The translations under genes and the position numbers were made by a program. Source: VXYL01 sp965199875 (GTDB taxonomy: Bacteria > Pseudomonadota > Gammaproteobacteria > Pseudomonadales > Azotimanducaceae). From it: DNA of 64,000 nt. The first letter of the stretch is position 1; each line of letters begins with the position of its first letter. Shown one piece after another: positions 16,767 through 25,285 of this stretch. The notes below the pieces were generated by a model. That model saw only the letters and a list, made by a program, of their open reading frames with translations. It did not search any database and was not told the origin of the DNA. Where the stretch lies: contig OZ241346.1 of the NCBI GenBank assembly GCA_965199875.1, positions 1,054,001 to 1,118,000 of the forward strand, read 5' to 3'.

Positions 16767-18071
16767 CTACGCCGGGTCGACGACCGTGATCAGGCGAAAC
16801 TCGCTGTGGCCGCAGACGATGCGGTCGCCAGCGGCGACGGCGTGCTCGAACTCGACACGGGCGCCGTTCAAGTGGACTTCGGCCTCGGGATGCGGCGCCA
16901 CGACGAAGCCCTGGCTGCCGCGCTTCAGGCCGAACAGCGGCGCGCCGCCCGAGTAGCCCGGATGCTCTTCGGCCTCCACGGCGTCGCCCAGGGGCAGCGC
17001 CACCGCGCCGCACAGCAGGTGCGTTGGCTGCGCCGGCGGGCGCTCGTGGGCGACGACGCCTTCGCCGAGCGGCAGCGCCGCAATCAGCTGCGCGCCGCTG
17101 CCTTGCGTCGCGGCAGCGATCAGCTCGGGGTGCGCGTGGATCGCCGCGGCCGCGGCGTCCCTCGGCAGCGGCACGATGTCGTGTCCGGCAGCCTGCAGAT
17201 AGGCCGCCAGCCCCGGCAGGTCGCGCACCCGGTGGGTGATCGCCAGCACGGTCGGCGCGCCGACTGCCTGGCCGAGCAGCGCATAGCGCTGTTCGGCCTT
17301 TTCCGCCAGCACCCGCCGCGCGACGCTGATCCTGCGCGCCACCTCGCGGTGCGCGACTTCGATGTCGAGGTCGGCGCCGCCGAGCGCGATTCCCGCCAGC
17401 ACCTGGTCGAACACCTGCTGCTCGGTGGCGGCGATGCGCAGCGGGTCGAAGCGGGTGTCCTCCACGAAGCGGTCCGCCACCGCGTCCACCCAGCCCTCGG
17501 CCAGCGCGGCAAGGCCGGCGGCGGCCACTTCGTCCACGCCGCTGCGCCGCAGCGTCGGCGTTGCCGCGTCGGTGGACCGTTCCAGCTGGGTGACGACGGC
17601 GCGATGAAGCGTGATGTCCAGCAGGCGCATCGAAGTTGCCGAGTCGCGGGCGAAGGCGGCTCGGCTGGCCGCGGCAACGGCGGAGTCGACGATCGCGCGG
17701 GCGTTGAAGCCGGCTTCCGCCATGATGCCTAGCAGCATGGCCAGCTGCCTGGGATCGACCGCCGACGGTGCGGCGATGGCCACTTCGCTGCCGCCGGGCA
17801 GCTGCGCGGCTTGGCGAATCGCGGTCAGGTGCAGATAGACCAGATCGGCTTGGTTGGCGACGCCTTTGCCGCTCGGCGCCACGGGGTCGGCGTTCATTCG
17901 CTGCCAGAACTCGTTGTGCGCTTGGCGGGGGTGGAGTCGGCACTGCTGCTGGGCTTGCAGGCCGAAGGTGGCGCCGTCGGCATCGACCAAGGCGACGCCT
18001 GGTTCCCGATAGAGCGTCTCGCCGTCGCGCAGCAGCGCGATCTCGGCGTCGTTGATGTCCAGCACCAGCAT
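16767..18071 (-). CDS. Actin-fold (ASKHA)-like protein with FHA-like C-terminus
   Basis: A 434-residue protein without signal peptide or membrane segment, so cytoplasmic. The N-terminus MLVLDINDAEIALLRDGE and later EVAIAAPSAVDPRQLAML and AIVDSAVAAASRA resemble the first half of Hsp70/actin-like ATPases. The C-terminal 70 residues (HLNGARVEFEHAVAAGDRI, CGHSEFRLITVVD) look like the end of an FHA domain, which would bind phosphothreonine. Both assignments are by pattern and the ATPase motifs are weak. Set between the ExbB-like channel and the VWA subunits, it could be the cytoplasmic regulator or docking partner of the membrane complex. Confidence 0.6.
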   Translation of the reverse strand: MLVLDINDAEIALLRDGETLYREPGVALVDADGATFGLQAQQQCRLHPRQAHNEFWQRMNADPVAPSGKGVANQADLVYLHLTAIRQAAQLPGGSEVAIAAPSAVDPRQLAMLLGIMAEAGFNARAIVDSAVAAASRAAFARDSATSMRLLDITLHRAVVTQLERSTDAATPTLRRSGVDEVAAAGLAALAEGWVDAVADRFVEDTRFDPLRIAATEQQVFDQVLAGIALGGADLDIEVAHREVARRISVARRVLAEKAEQRYALLGQAVGAPTVLAITHRVRDLPGLAAYLQAAGHDIVPLPRDAAAAAIHAHPELIAAATQGSGAQLIAALPLGEGVVAHERPPAQPTHLLCGAVALPLGDAVEAEEHPGYSGGAPLFGLKRGSQGFVVAPHPEAEVHLNGARVEFEHAVAAGDRIVCGHSEFRLITVVDPA

Positions 18072-18090
18072 GGCTGCGGTCGATTCGGCC

Positions 18091-18888
18091 CTAGCGGACG
18101 TGCATGTGGCGGATCAGGTAGTCGTCGCAGTAGTGCTGGGCGTCCAGCACCAGGCGTTCCTGCACCAGCTGCAGCTGGTGCATGAGGAACATGACGAAGA
18201 TGCTGATGACCAGGGCGACGAACGTCGAGTTGAAGGCGACGCCGAGGCTGGTGGTGACGCCGGCGATGTCGCCTTCCACCGCCTCGTAGGCTTGTCCCAG
18301 CGCATCGCCGATGCCGCGCACCGTGCCGATGAAGCCGATGGAAGGTATCGCCCAGGCGATGTAGCGCACCATGGCCAGCTCGCTGTCGAGGCGGTCGGAC
18401 TCGGTGTCGCAGACCGAGCGCACCGCGGTGGACACGTCCTGCACGTTGCGTGTCGAAGCGAAGCGCTGCAGCGCGGCCAACAGCGCTCGCGGCAGCAGCG
18501 TGGCGCGGGTGGCGGCGGGCAGCGCCTGCAGCGGGCGCGAGTACTCCCGAGTGTCCTCGGGCAGGATGCTCATGCCCTCGCCCACCTCGATGAAGCGCTG
18601 CTGCAGCATGGCGCGTTCGCGCAGCACGTTGCGCGTCTTCAGGCCCATGATCGACATCGCCCACAGCGCCAGGATGAAGCACGACTCCTGCTCGTAGTCG
18701 CGCAGCACCACGTACAGAGAGCGATCGGGCACGAAGTCGTCGCCGGCTTCGGTGCGTTCCGCCTGGGCTTCCAGGATGGCGTCGGCATTGGGACGCACCA
18801 CGGTCACGTAGACGAGGTGGACGGCGATCACCGCAACGGCGAGCGCAACCACCTGGTAGATGAACTCGAAAGGCAGGGTCTTCTTCAT
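18091..18888 (-). CDS. MotA/TolQ/ExbB-family ion-channel subunit
   Basis: A 265-residue inner-membrane protein with helices at about 9-30, 69-83, 176-195 and 215-237. The family signature is clear: AIPSIGFIGTVRGIGDALG corresponds to the ExbB/TolQ segment LLGTVxG, and SLGVAFNSTFVALVISIFVM to the last helix. These proteins form pentamers around a dimer of single-helix partners and use proton or sodium flow to drive rotation or force. The two VWA proteins in this operon carry the matching Asp helix. The first helix and loop (31-68) are longer than in E. coli ExbB. It lies 19 bases before the actin-fold gene in the same transcript. Confidence 0.9.
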   Translation of the reverse strand: MKKTLPFEFIYQVVALAVAVIAVHLVYVTVVRPNADAILEAQAERTEAGDDFVPDRSLYVVLRDYEQESCFILALWAMSIMGLKTRNVLRERAMLQQRFIEVGEGMSILPEDTREYSRPLQALPAATRATLLPRALLAALQRFASTRNVQDVSTAVRSVCDTESDRLDSELAMVRYIAWAIPSIGFIGTVRGIGDALGQAYEAVEGDIAGVTTSLGVAFNSTFVALVISIFVMFLMHQLQLVQERLVLDAQHYCDDYLIRHMHVR

Positions 18889-18962
18889 GTGCCGTAGCCT
18901 ACTTGATGGGCGAGAACCTTCACAGACGAGTCGGAGTCGGTTCGAGGTCTGACGCAGCCTCG

Positions 18963-19274
18963 CTAGATGTCGGCGGGAAAGGGCACTGCGGCATCTTCGG
19001 ATATCGCTTCGCTGGGCAGAAACACGTCCGCCGGCTCGCCGCCTGGTTCGTCGGCCGCTTCGTCTGGTTCGGGTTGCGCCGCCCGTCCGTCCTGCCCTTC
19101 GCGTTCCGCCCCGGCCGCGGCTGCCGTGGACGTCGCCGAAGCTCCGAACTCTTCGCCGGTCGTCTCCCGCGCTTCGGTTGCGCCGGGTTCTTCCGCCGCG
19201 GCGGCTGCCGACGTTGCCAGCAGCATGGTCGAGGCCAGCATCGCCAGGCGCACGCCGCGGCGCGCGATGTTCAT
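18963..19274 (-). CDS. Small secreted acidic protein of the VWA/ExbB operon
   Basis: A 103-residue protein with a signal peptide (MNIARRGVRLAMLASTMLLATSAAA) followed by a disordered region rich in Ala, Glu, Gly and Pro. The only patterned part is the tail, DVFLPSEAISEDAAVPFPADI. The ATG at 19274 overlaps the stop of the PEGA/FGE-fold gene by 4 bases, so it is translationally coupled and very probably real despite its low complexity. A spacer of 74 bases separates it from the ExbB-like gene, the largest gap in the operon. No family recognised; perhaps a periplasmic linker or adaptor. Confidence 0.65.
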   Translation of the reverse strand: MNIARRGVRLAMLASTMLLATSAAAAAEEPGATEARETTGEEFGASATSTAAAAGAEREGQDGRAAQPEPDEAADEPGGEPADVFLPSEAISEDAAVPFPADI

Positions 19275-21334
19275 TCGGCGAACCGGGCGATGCGAAATCC
19301 CAGGTCCTGGCGTCCGTCGCTGCCGTAGTCGCGAAAGGACAGGCGCAGGTCCGTCACCGTGCCCTTCTGCCAGCTGGCGCCGCGGATGACGTGGTACTGG
19401 CCCTCGCTCGGCCCCAGTGGATCGGTGGTTTCGCTGCCGTCGGGTATGTCGTAGTAGTCGTGGGTCCACTCGGCGACGTTGCCGCCGAGGTCGAAGATGC
19501 CCTTGGCGTTCGCCGGGAACGTGCCGACCGGGGCGCTGCCGATGTGGTTGTCGTTGTAGCCGAGGATGATGCGCGCCACCAGGTGGGCGGCGGAGCGGTC
19601 GGCGTAGTTGCCGTGGCGCTCCGGCGGCGGCAGTCGATCGCCCCAGGCGAAGCGCTTGGGCTGGTCGGCGGTTTCGTCGTGGCGGGCGGCCCAGGCCCAC
19701 TCGGCTTCGGTGGGCAGCCGGTAGCCGAGCGCCTTCGGATCGAAGGCGGCGATCTTGCCGTACTCGTCCAGGTAGAAGGGTTGCAGGCCGTCCTGCCGCG
19801 ACAGCCAGTTGCAGTACAGCGCCGCTTCCGTCCATGAAACGCCAACCGCCGGCTGGCGTTCGCCGTCGAGATCGACGTTGTTCTGCAGCTGCCCCGAGGA
19901 GTGCCCCTTGGCGAAGGCGCGGAACTGGGCGTTGGTGACCTCGTGGCGGCCCAAGTAGAACAGCCGCGACAGGTTCGCCGTGCGCAGCACTTCGTTGGCG
20001 CGTCGGCCAGGCTCCCGGCGCGAGGCGCCCATGCGTATGCTGCCGGGGCTCAACAGCACCAGTTGGTGTCCGGCGCTGGTGGTGCGTACCTGCTTGAGCG
20101 CCTCCAGACGCGCTTCCTGCAAGGTCAGAAGGCGCACCTTCAGGTCCAGCGTGAAGCCCGGCTGCGGCACCACCGTCTTGCGGTAGTCGGCATGGCCCGG
20201 CTTCTTGATTTCGATGTCCAGAGGCACTGCTCGGACGCTGCGGGTGCCGCTGGCCCGGCCTCGATGCTCGCCGTTGATCCACAGTTCGGCGTCGTCCGGG
20301 TCGGTCTCGATGGCGAGGGTGCCCTGCAGTGCGACCAAGGCGAAGGCCAGGTCGTGGCGGCCGCCGGAGCGGGCTTGCAGGCTGCGGGTCTTGGTGCCGT
20401 AGCCCACCTTGAAGGCGCGTACTTCCCGGTTCCCCGGGGCCACGTCCATGCTGAGCGGCGTCACGCCCCGGTAGTCGCCATCGACGGTGATGCTGGCGCC
20501 GGCGGGTGTCGACTGCACGTCGACGCGGGCATCGGTCCTTTCCAGCGCCACCTGCGGCAGCTGCTGCGGCTTGCCGGCTTCGACGTGGAGGATGTCCGTC
20601 CAGGGCTTGTGGCCGGCCAGCCGGATGGAGACTCGGCGCTCGCCGGCCAGGATGGCCGCCGGGCCGGGGGTGAGGACGCCGGTGTCCGCGCCGTCGACCC
20701 ACACCTGCGCGCCCGAAGGATCGGTTGGAATGGCGATTTCGGCCCAGTTCGGCGCCAAGGCGGCGCTGACGGTCTGCGCTTGATCCCTGCCGGCCACCAG
20801 GAAGCGCAAGGTGGCTGGCTGATAGCGTTCGTGGCTCAACTCGGCGACGTGCTCGCCGGCGGCGATCTTCGCCTCGAACGGCGCCTGGCCGCTGGCTTCG
20901 CCGCGTACGCGCACCGTCGCGCCTAGCGGAACGACCTCGAAGGTCACGCGGCCGGGCAGCGGAACCATGCGCAGCGGCACCACCTGGTTGCGCTGTGCGC
21001 CTACTTGCACTCGCCGGACGACGTCGTGGTAGCCAACCGCCTGGGCGCGCACCCGGTAGCCGCCCTCGCGCAGCAGATACACCTCGCCAAGGCGAAACGC
21101 GAAGCCGCCGTCGACGGACAGGCTCTCGGCCTCCGGCTGCACCTCGAAGCGCACCGACTTGGCGGTGAAGATGAACCACAGAAACCAGCCGGCGGCGACG
21201 CCGGCGGTAAGCAGCAGCGCCCGGCGCGGCGTGACGATCCGGCGGCGCTGGCGCGGCGTGGCGGCGGTTGGCCGAAAGCGAACCGGCTCGATGGTCTGCG
21301 GCGCGCCGCCGTTGTCGTTGCGGCTATCGGCCAC
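19271..21334 (-). CDS. PEGA-repeat membrane protein with formylglycine-enzyme-like fold
   Basis: A 687-residue protein. A basic cytoplasmic N-terminus is followed by one membrane helix (about 40-56, ALLLTAGVAAGWFLWFIF). Residues about 60-390 are beta-sandwich repeats of PEGA type (VEVVPLGATVRV-like units, STPAGASITVDGDYRGVTPL, ETDPDDAELWINGEHRG). The C-terminal part (425-687) is an FGE-sulfatase/SUMF1 domain: FYLGRHEVTNAQFRAFA, VSWTEAALYCNWLSRQDG, YRLPTEAEWAWAAR, GNVAEWTHDYYD, HVIRGASW and FRDYGSDGRQDLGFRIAR. The paired catalytic cysteines of true formylglycine generators are absent, so it is probably a binding module. The domain faces the periplasm. It is coupled to the small gene downstream. 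Confidence 0.87.
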   Translation of the reverse strand: MADSRNDNGGAPQTIEPVRFRPTAATPRQRRRIVTPRRALLLTAGVAAGWFLWFIFTAKSVRFEVQPEAESLSVDGGFAFRLGEVYLLREGGYRVRAQAVGYHDVVRRVQVGAQRNQVVPLRMVPLPGRVTFEVVPLGATVRVRGEASGQAPFEAKIAAGEHVAELSHERYQPATLRFLVAGRDQAQTVSAALAPNWAEIAIPTDPSGAQVWVDGADTGVLTPGPAAILAGERRVSIRLAGHKPWTDILHVEAGKPQQLPQVALERTDARVDVQSTPAGASITVDGDYRGVTPLSMDVAPGNREVRAFKVGYGTKTRSLQARSGGRHDLAFALVALQGTLAIETDPDDAELWINGEHRGRASGTRSVRAVPLDIEIKKPGHADYRKTVVPQPGFTLDLKVRLLTLQEARLEALKQVRTTSAGHQLVLLSPGSIRMGASRREPGRRANEVLRTANLSRLFYLGRHEVTNAQFRAFAKGHSSGQLQNNVDLDGERQPAVGVSWTEAALYCNWLSRQDGLQPFYLDEYGKIAAFDPKALGYRLPTEAEWAWAARHDETADQPKRFAWGDRLPPPERHGNYADRSAAHLVARIILGYNDNHIGSAPVGTFPANAKGIFDLGGNVAEWTHDYYDIPDGSETTDPLGPSEGQYHVIRGASWQKGTVTDLRLSFRDYGSDGRQDLGFRIARFAE

Positions 21335-21349
21335 CGCGATGCACCGTGC

Positions 21350-22882
21350 CTAGATGCGTTCGGCGCAGCGGATGTCCACCGGCTGCATGTCCGCGGTAAG
21401 CACGATCTCCTTGCGCACGTCGCGGCAGCCGTCGCGACTGCCGACGATGACGTAGCGGCCCGGACGCAGCGCCAGTTCGCGGCGCTCGAAGCTGCCGAGG
21501 GCGCCGACCTTGTGGATGGAAACCTCCGTGGCGTTGTCGGAGACCAGCACCAGCGGCACCGGCACGGCACTGCGTTCGACGACTTGGCGGAAGCGCTCGA
21601 GCCGCTCGGCGAACTTGACGCCGGCGTCGGTCTCGCCCTCGGCCCGGCGCAGCACCTCCGAGGCGGCATCGAATTCGCGCTTCGACGACAGCGAACCGGC
21701 GTCGTCGATGATCCGCTCCATGGCGGCAACCAGATCGTGCAGTTCGCGCACCCGCGCCTTGCCGGCACGCGCGAATTGCAGCGATGCGTCGATGTCGAGG
21801 GCCTGGTCGTAGCTGGCGAGGGCCGCGCTCCAGTCCTCCGCCTCGACCTGCGCCAGGGCGGTCTCGCGCAGGCGGTCGATTGCCGCCAGGGTGCTTGCCC
21901 GTTCGGCTTGCTGACGCCCGGCAAGCGCCCCTTCGTCCTCGGGATGGTCCTTCAACACCGCGTCGAAGGCGGCAAGCGCCTTCGCGTAGTCGTGGTTGCG
22001 CAGCGCCAGGAAGCCGCTAGACAGCAACGTTTTGCGCCGTTGCGAGGCGCGGGCGCCGGCAACGCTGGCAAACCTGTCGGCGAGCCCCGTGGTGGCGGGG
22101 TCCTCTTGCTGAACCTGCTTGAGAAACTCGTAGGCGGCGTCGTGGTCGCCGCGCAGCGTGGCGCGTTCGCTTTCCCGCAGCAGGGCGACGACGGCTGGCA
22201 GTTTCTCGCTTCTCGCCAAGCCAGCGCTCGCCCGCGAGTCGTCTGGCCGCACTGCCAAGGCGCGTCGCAAGGCCGCCTCGGCCGCGGCGCGGTCGCGGCG
22301 CGCCAGGGCCGCTTCGCCGGCGGCCAACGCCTCGTCGAAGAGCGCCTCGCCCTTGGCGACCAGCGCCTGCAAGTCCTCTACCGCGCCGGCGTAGTCGGCC
22401 AAGGCCGCGTCGAACTCGCCATCCATGAAGTGCTGATCGCCGGCCGTCGCGCGGTCCTTGACGGCGTCGAAGTCGGCGCTGCCCCAGGCGGCGACGTTCA
22501 TGTCCTGTTCCAGCTGCAACTGGGCGGCAAGAAACTCGTCGAGCTTCTGCTGCGCCCGTTCCCGCGCTTGCGCCAGCTCCAGAGCGCGGTACGGCGGCGG
22601 CGAATCGTCGGCGGGGGCGGTTGGCGCGGCGGCCCGCTCGTCGCTGGTTGGCCGTTCGCCGGACGCGCCGATGTCCAGCTGCGGCGCTTCGACCTGTCCG
22701 GGAAGCGCTACGAAGACGTAGGCCGCAACGCCGACGAGCAGCAGCATGGACGCCGCGAACCCCCACGCCCGCCAACGGCCGCGACGCGCTTCTGGACGGG
22801 TTTTCGCTCGCCGAGCGCTGCGCCCCTTCGACAAGGGCGCGGCGACGGGTTCGATGACGATCGGTTCGTCAGAGGGTGGCAT
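21350..22882 (-). CDS. Membrane-anchored TPR/coiled-coil protein
   Basis: A 510-residue protein with a basic cytoplasmic N-terminus, one membrane helix (41-60, GFAASMLLLVGVAAYVFVAL) and a large periplasmic part. This has long helices (ELAQARERAQQKLDEFLAAQ) and TPR-like units such as ALADYAGAVEDLQALVAKGE, EAALRRALAVRPDDSRASAG, NHDYAKALAAFDAVLKDHPE and AEDWSAALASYDQALDIDAS. The C-terminal 80 residues look like a PEGA-like beta domain (ALRPGRYVIVGSRDGCRDVR) with two cysteines. ATG 22882 lies 14 bases inside the upstream gene. The same fold elements occur in the next gene, so the two probably act together as a periplasmic scaffold. Confidence 0.8.
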   Translation of the reverse strand: MPPSDEPIVIEPVAAPLSKGRSARRAKTRPEARRGRWRAWGFAASMLLLVGVAAYVFVALPGQVEAPQLDIGASGERPTSDERAAAPTAPADDSPPPYRALELAQARERAQQKLDEFLAAQLQLEQDMNVAAWGSADFDAVKDRATAGDQHFMDGEFDAALADYAGAVEDLQALVAKGEALFDEALAAGEAALARRDRAAAEAALRRALAVRPDDSRASAGLARSEKLPAVVALLRESERATLRGDHDAAYEFLKQVQQEDPATTGLADRFASVAGARASQRRKTLLSSGFLALRNHDYAKALAAFDAVLKDHPEDEGALAGRQQAERASTLAAIDRLRETALAQVEAEDWSAALASYDQALDIDASLQFARAGKARVRELHDLVAAMERIIDDAGSLSSKREFDAASEVLRRAEGETDAGVKFAERLERFRQVVERSAVPVPLVLVSDNATEVSIHKVGALGSFERRELALRPGRYVIVGSRDGCRDVRKEIVLTADMQPVDIRCAERI

Positions 22883-24176
22883 CGAGCCGGTCGTCCAGGT
22901 CCTCTGCCTCGGCGGGCGGCGCTTGCGGGCTGTCGGGCAGGGACAGCCCAAGCTCTTCGTAGTAGATCTGCCTCAGCACGCCGCGCAGCTGCTCGTACTG
23001 GGCGGCCACCGTGCCTTGCAGGCTGATGGTGCGGTTTTCCAGTTCGATGGTATGCGGGGATATCTCCGCTGCTGCGGAAACGCCCATCTCGTGCAGCACT
23101 TCGCTGTGTACCTTGGCGTCGGCGTAGTCCTGCAGTGCCTTGCCCACGGCCATGGCGCCGCCGATGATGCTCACCGCGCCGCCATAGCGCACGACCCTGG
23201 TGTCGCTGGTCTGTCCGGCCAGGCCGGCGGCGATTCCCACGGCGCCGGCGATGGCTCGTCGGCGCGCCTTCTGCCGCTGCTCTCGATAGGCGATGGCTTC
23301 GCCGTAGGTGGTTTGGCGCCAGTTCTGGTAGGCGGGATGCATGCGCGCGCTGAAGTCGGCGAAGTACTCGTCCAGGGTGTCGATGAACAGGTATTCGCGC
23401 TCGCGCACCTGGCGCACTTGGCCCAGCATGGGGTCGTCCTCGCTTGGCAGCCGGAGCACCTTGAACTGTGCCGGCTGCGCGGTATTGTCCGTTTCATTCG
23501 TCTTCAATTCAACCACATAGCCCTGAAAGGCGTCCGGCGCCATCTGCCGAGCGAACCGCATCTCGGCGGTCGTGCGAATGGCCTGCACGTCGGCCTCGGA
23601 GAGGGTCTTGCGGTAGGCCAGCATGTCGTCCGCCAGTTGCCGGTACACCGCCTGGAACGGGTCGATGCCGGGCGGTGCCGAGTCGCCGTAGGCGTACTTG
23701 CTGGCGAGACACTCGTAGGTGGTGTCGAACCACAGCTCGCCGCGCGCGTCGCGCACATCTGCCCGCACGATCAGGCGTTCGCCGTCGGAGTGCAGGATGC
23801 GGCCAGAGACCGCGACGTGAACCGCGTGGGTTTGCCGGGGCACGACGCGCACCGCGCCCCAGTTGCCGGTGGATTGCAGCAGGTTCTTGGCGAAGTACGC
23901 CATGTAGTTGGCTTCGGCGCGGCGCACTTCCTGAGTGATGTTCTGCGCCACCTGGTCGTCGAAGGCGTCGGGAACGTTGGTGTCGAACACCGCCACGCCG
24001 ACGTCGAGAAGCAGGCTCTCGTCGACGTGCGGCAGTTGCTCCGGCGGCGTGGTGTCGACGATGCGGACGGTGTGCGACGTGCAGCCGCTCGAGCCGGCAA
24101 GGGCAGATAGAAGTGCGACGGCGGTTGCGGCAAGACTCTTGGCGAAGGTGCCGGTGCCCGCGGAATCTACGAGCAT
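22869..24176 (-). CDS. Lipoprotein of unknown function in the VWA/ExbB operon
   Basis: A 435-residue lipoprotein: the N-terminus (LAATAVALLSALAGSSGCTS) ends in the lipobox SSGC. The first domain (about 45-200) begins ESLLLDVGVAVFDTNVPDAF and continues with VRRAEANYMAYFAKNLLQST and WGAVRVVPRQTHAVHVAVSG, an alpha/beta domain with no family I can name. A helical middle has EYLFIDTLDEYFADFSARMH, and a glycine-rich hydrophobic segment (IAGAVGIAAGLAG, YGGAVSIIGGAMAVGKAL, about 310-350) could insert in a membrane. It starts at ATG 24176, 10 bases inside the preceding gene, and overlaps the next by 14 bases. Confidence 0.78.
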   Translation of the reverse strand: MLVDSAGTGTFAKSLAATAVALLSALAGSSGCTSHTVRIVDTTPPEQLPHVDESLLLDVGVAVFDTNVPDAFDDQVAQNITQEVRRAEANYMAYFAKNLLQSTGNWGAVRVVPRQTHAVHVAVSGRILHSDGERLIVRADVRDARGELWFDTTYECLASKYAYGDSAPPGIDPFQAVYRQLADDMLAYRKTLSEADVQAIRTTAEMRFARQMAPDAFQGYVVELKTNETDNTAQPAQFKVLRLPSEDDPMLGQVRQVREREYLFIDTLDEYFADFSARMHPAYQNWRQTTYGEAIAYREQRQKARRRAIAGAVGIAAGLAGQTSDTRVVRYGGAVSIIGGAMAVGKALQDYADAKVHSEVLHEMGVSAAAEISPHTIELENRTISLQGTVAAQYEQLRGVLRQIYYEELGLSLPDSPQAPPAEAEDLDDRLDATL

Positions 24177-25285
24177 GACTTGTAGCGTTCGTATTCCTTC
24201 CAAAGCGCCTCGCGAAGTTCCGGGTCCGCTTCGTTCATGGCGGCTTCGCGCAGCTGCCGGGCTACCACGCAGTCGTCTCTGGCGTCGGGCGCGTCCCTGG
24301 CCTGCGGCAGCGGCGGCTTCGGGGCATTGGGCACCGCGGGAGCTACCGTGGGGCGGCCGGGCATGGCGCCGCGGCCGGATTGGCCGCCGCCGGCGGCAGC
24401 CGTCTGCCGGCCCTGGCTGGCGTCGGCGCGTCCGCTGCGCCTGGCGGCCATGCGCTCGTCCAGAATCTCGCCGTCCAGATCTTCCAGGGCGCGGGCCAGA
24501 TCGTCGCCCTGATGTCCGGCTGCGCCCCCCCCTTCCTGTTCGCCTTGTTCGTGCTGCTCGCCGCCTGCGGCGGCGTCGTCGCCGCTGCCAGGCGCTCCGC
24601 GGTCGGCCAGTTCTTCGCCTTGGCCCGCCGCTTCTTCTTCGCTGCCTTCGCCAGGCGCCTGCCGGCCGCCGTCGTTTCCGGCCACCTCGGGCAGTTCGGT
24701 ACTGACTTCCCAGCCGTCTTCGCCGGCGGCGCCGGCATCGGCGATGTCCGCATCCGACGAACTGGGCTGGCCGGACTCGCCGGCGTCCGCGGCCTGGTCG
24801 CCGTCGACGACCTGCGGACGTCCCGGGTTCGAGGGGGTGCCGCCGCCGGAACGGTCCGCCTCCGTCTGCTCGCCGCGCTGCGTTTGCTCGCCGGACTGCC
24901 CGGCTTGTTCGTTCCGGTCGCTCCGCTGTCGGTCGCGGCGCTGCGAGGATGGATTGGCAGCGTCTTCGGAAGACGACGGCTGCCGCCGCGCGTCCCGAGG
25001 GCCGCTCTCTCCCGACGACGACGGGCTTGACGGCGATGGCGTGCTTGGCGACGGCAAGCTCGGCGAGGGCAGACTCGGCGATGGCAAGCTGGGCGACGGG
25101 AGACTGGGAGAGGGCAAGCTCGGCGATGGCAGGCTCGGCGACGGCATGCGCGACGACGGCGAGGGCAGTCTCGGAGTCGGCAGCTGGACGGAGCAGCTCC
25201 AGCTGAGAACGGTGCCGGTCAACACGGCCAACGCCAGTGCAGCCGCCGTTGACGGCCTTCGCTGGTGCGATGCCTCGCGGTTCAT
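24167..25285 (-). CDS. Low-complexity lipoprotein with Ser-Pro repeats
   Basis: A 372-residue protein that starts at an ATG overlapping the previous stop by 4 bases. The signal region (AAALALAVLTGTVLSWSCSV) ends in a Cys suited to lipidation. Residues about 35-90 are tandem five-residue units of the form PSPSL, like a cell-wall spacer. A disordered stretch rich in Gln, Gly, Glu, Ser and Asp follows. Only the C-terminal 40 residues look folded: DDCVVARQLREAAMNEADPE, ending in YERYKSCS, with two cysteines. The coupled position supports a real gene. A long flexible tether from membrane to a small terminal domain is the simplest reading. Confidence 0.7.
   Translation of the reverse strand: MNREASHQRRPSTAAALALAVLTGTVLSWSCSVQLPTPRLPSPSSRMPSPSLPSPSLPSPSLPSPSLPSPSLPSPSLPSPSTPSPSSPSSSGESGPRDARRQPSSSEDAANPSSQRRDRQRSDRNEQAGQSGEQTQRGEQTEADRSGGGTPSNPGRPQVVDGDQAADAGESGQPSSSDADIADAGAAGEDGWEVSTELPEVAGNDGGRQAPGEGSEEEAAGQGEELADRGAPGSGDDAAAGGEQHEQGEQEGGGAAGHQGDDLARALEDLDGEILDERMAARRSGRADASQGRQTAAAGGGQSGRGAMPGRPTVAPAVPNAPKPPLPQARDAPDARDDCVVARQLREAAMNEADPELREALWKEYERYKSCS
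25020..25185 (-). repeat. Short tandem repeats encoding PSPSL units
   Basis: About ten imperfect 15-base units of the type GGCGATGGCAAGCTC (read on the plus strand) encode the Ser-Pro spacer of the lipoprotein at 24167-25285. Length change by slippage would stay in frame, because the unit is a multiple of three. Confidence 0.75.

Noticed and set aside
14681..18888. Zorya defence system
   Set aside because: The ExbB/MotB-like components suggested it, but the partners end in VWA rather than peptidoglycan-binding domains, and no ZorC, helicase or nuclease is encoded nearby.
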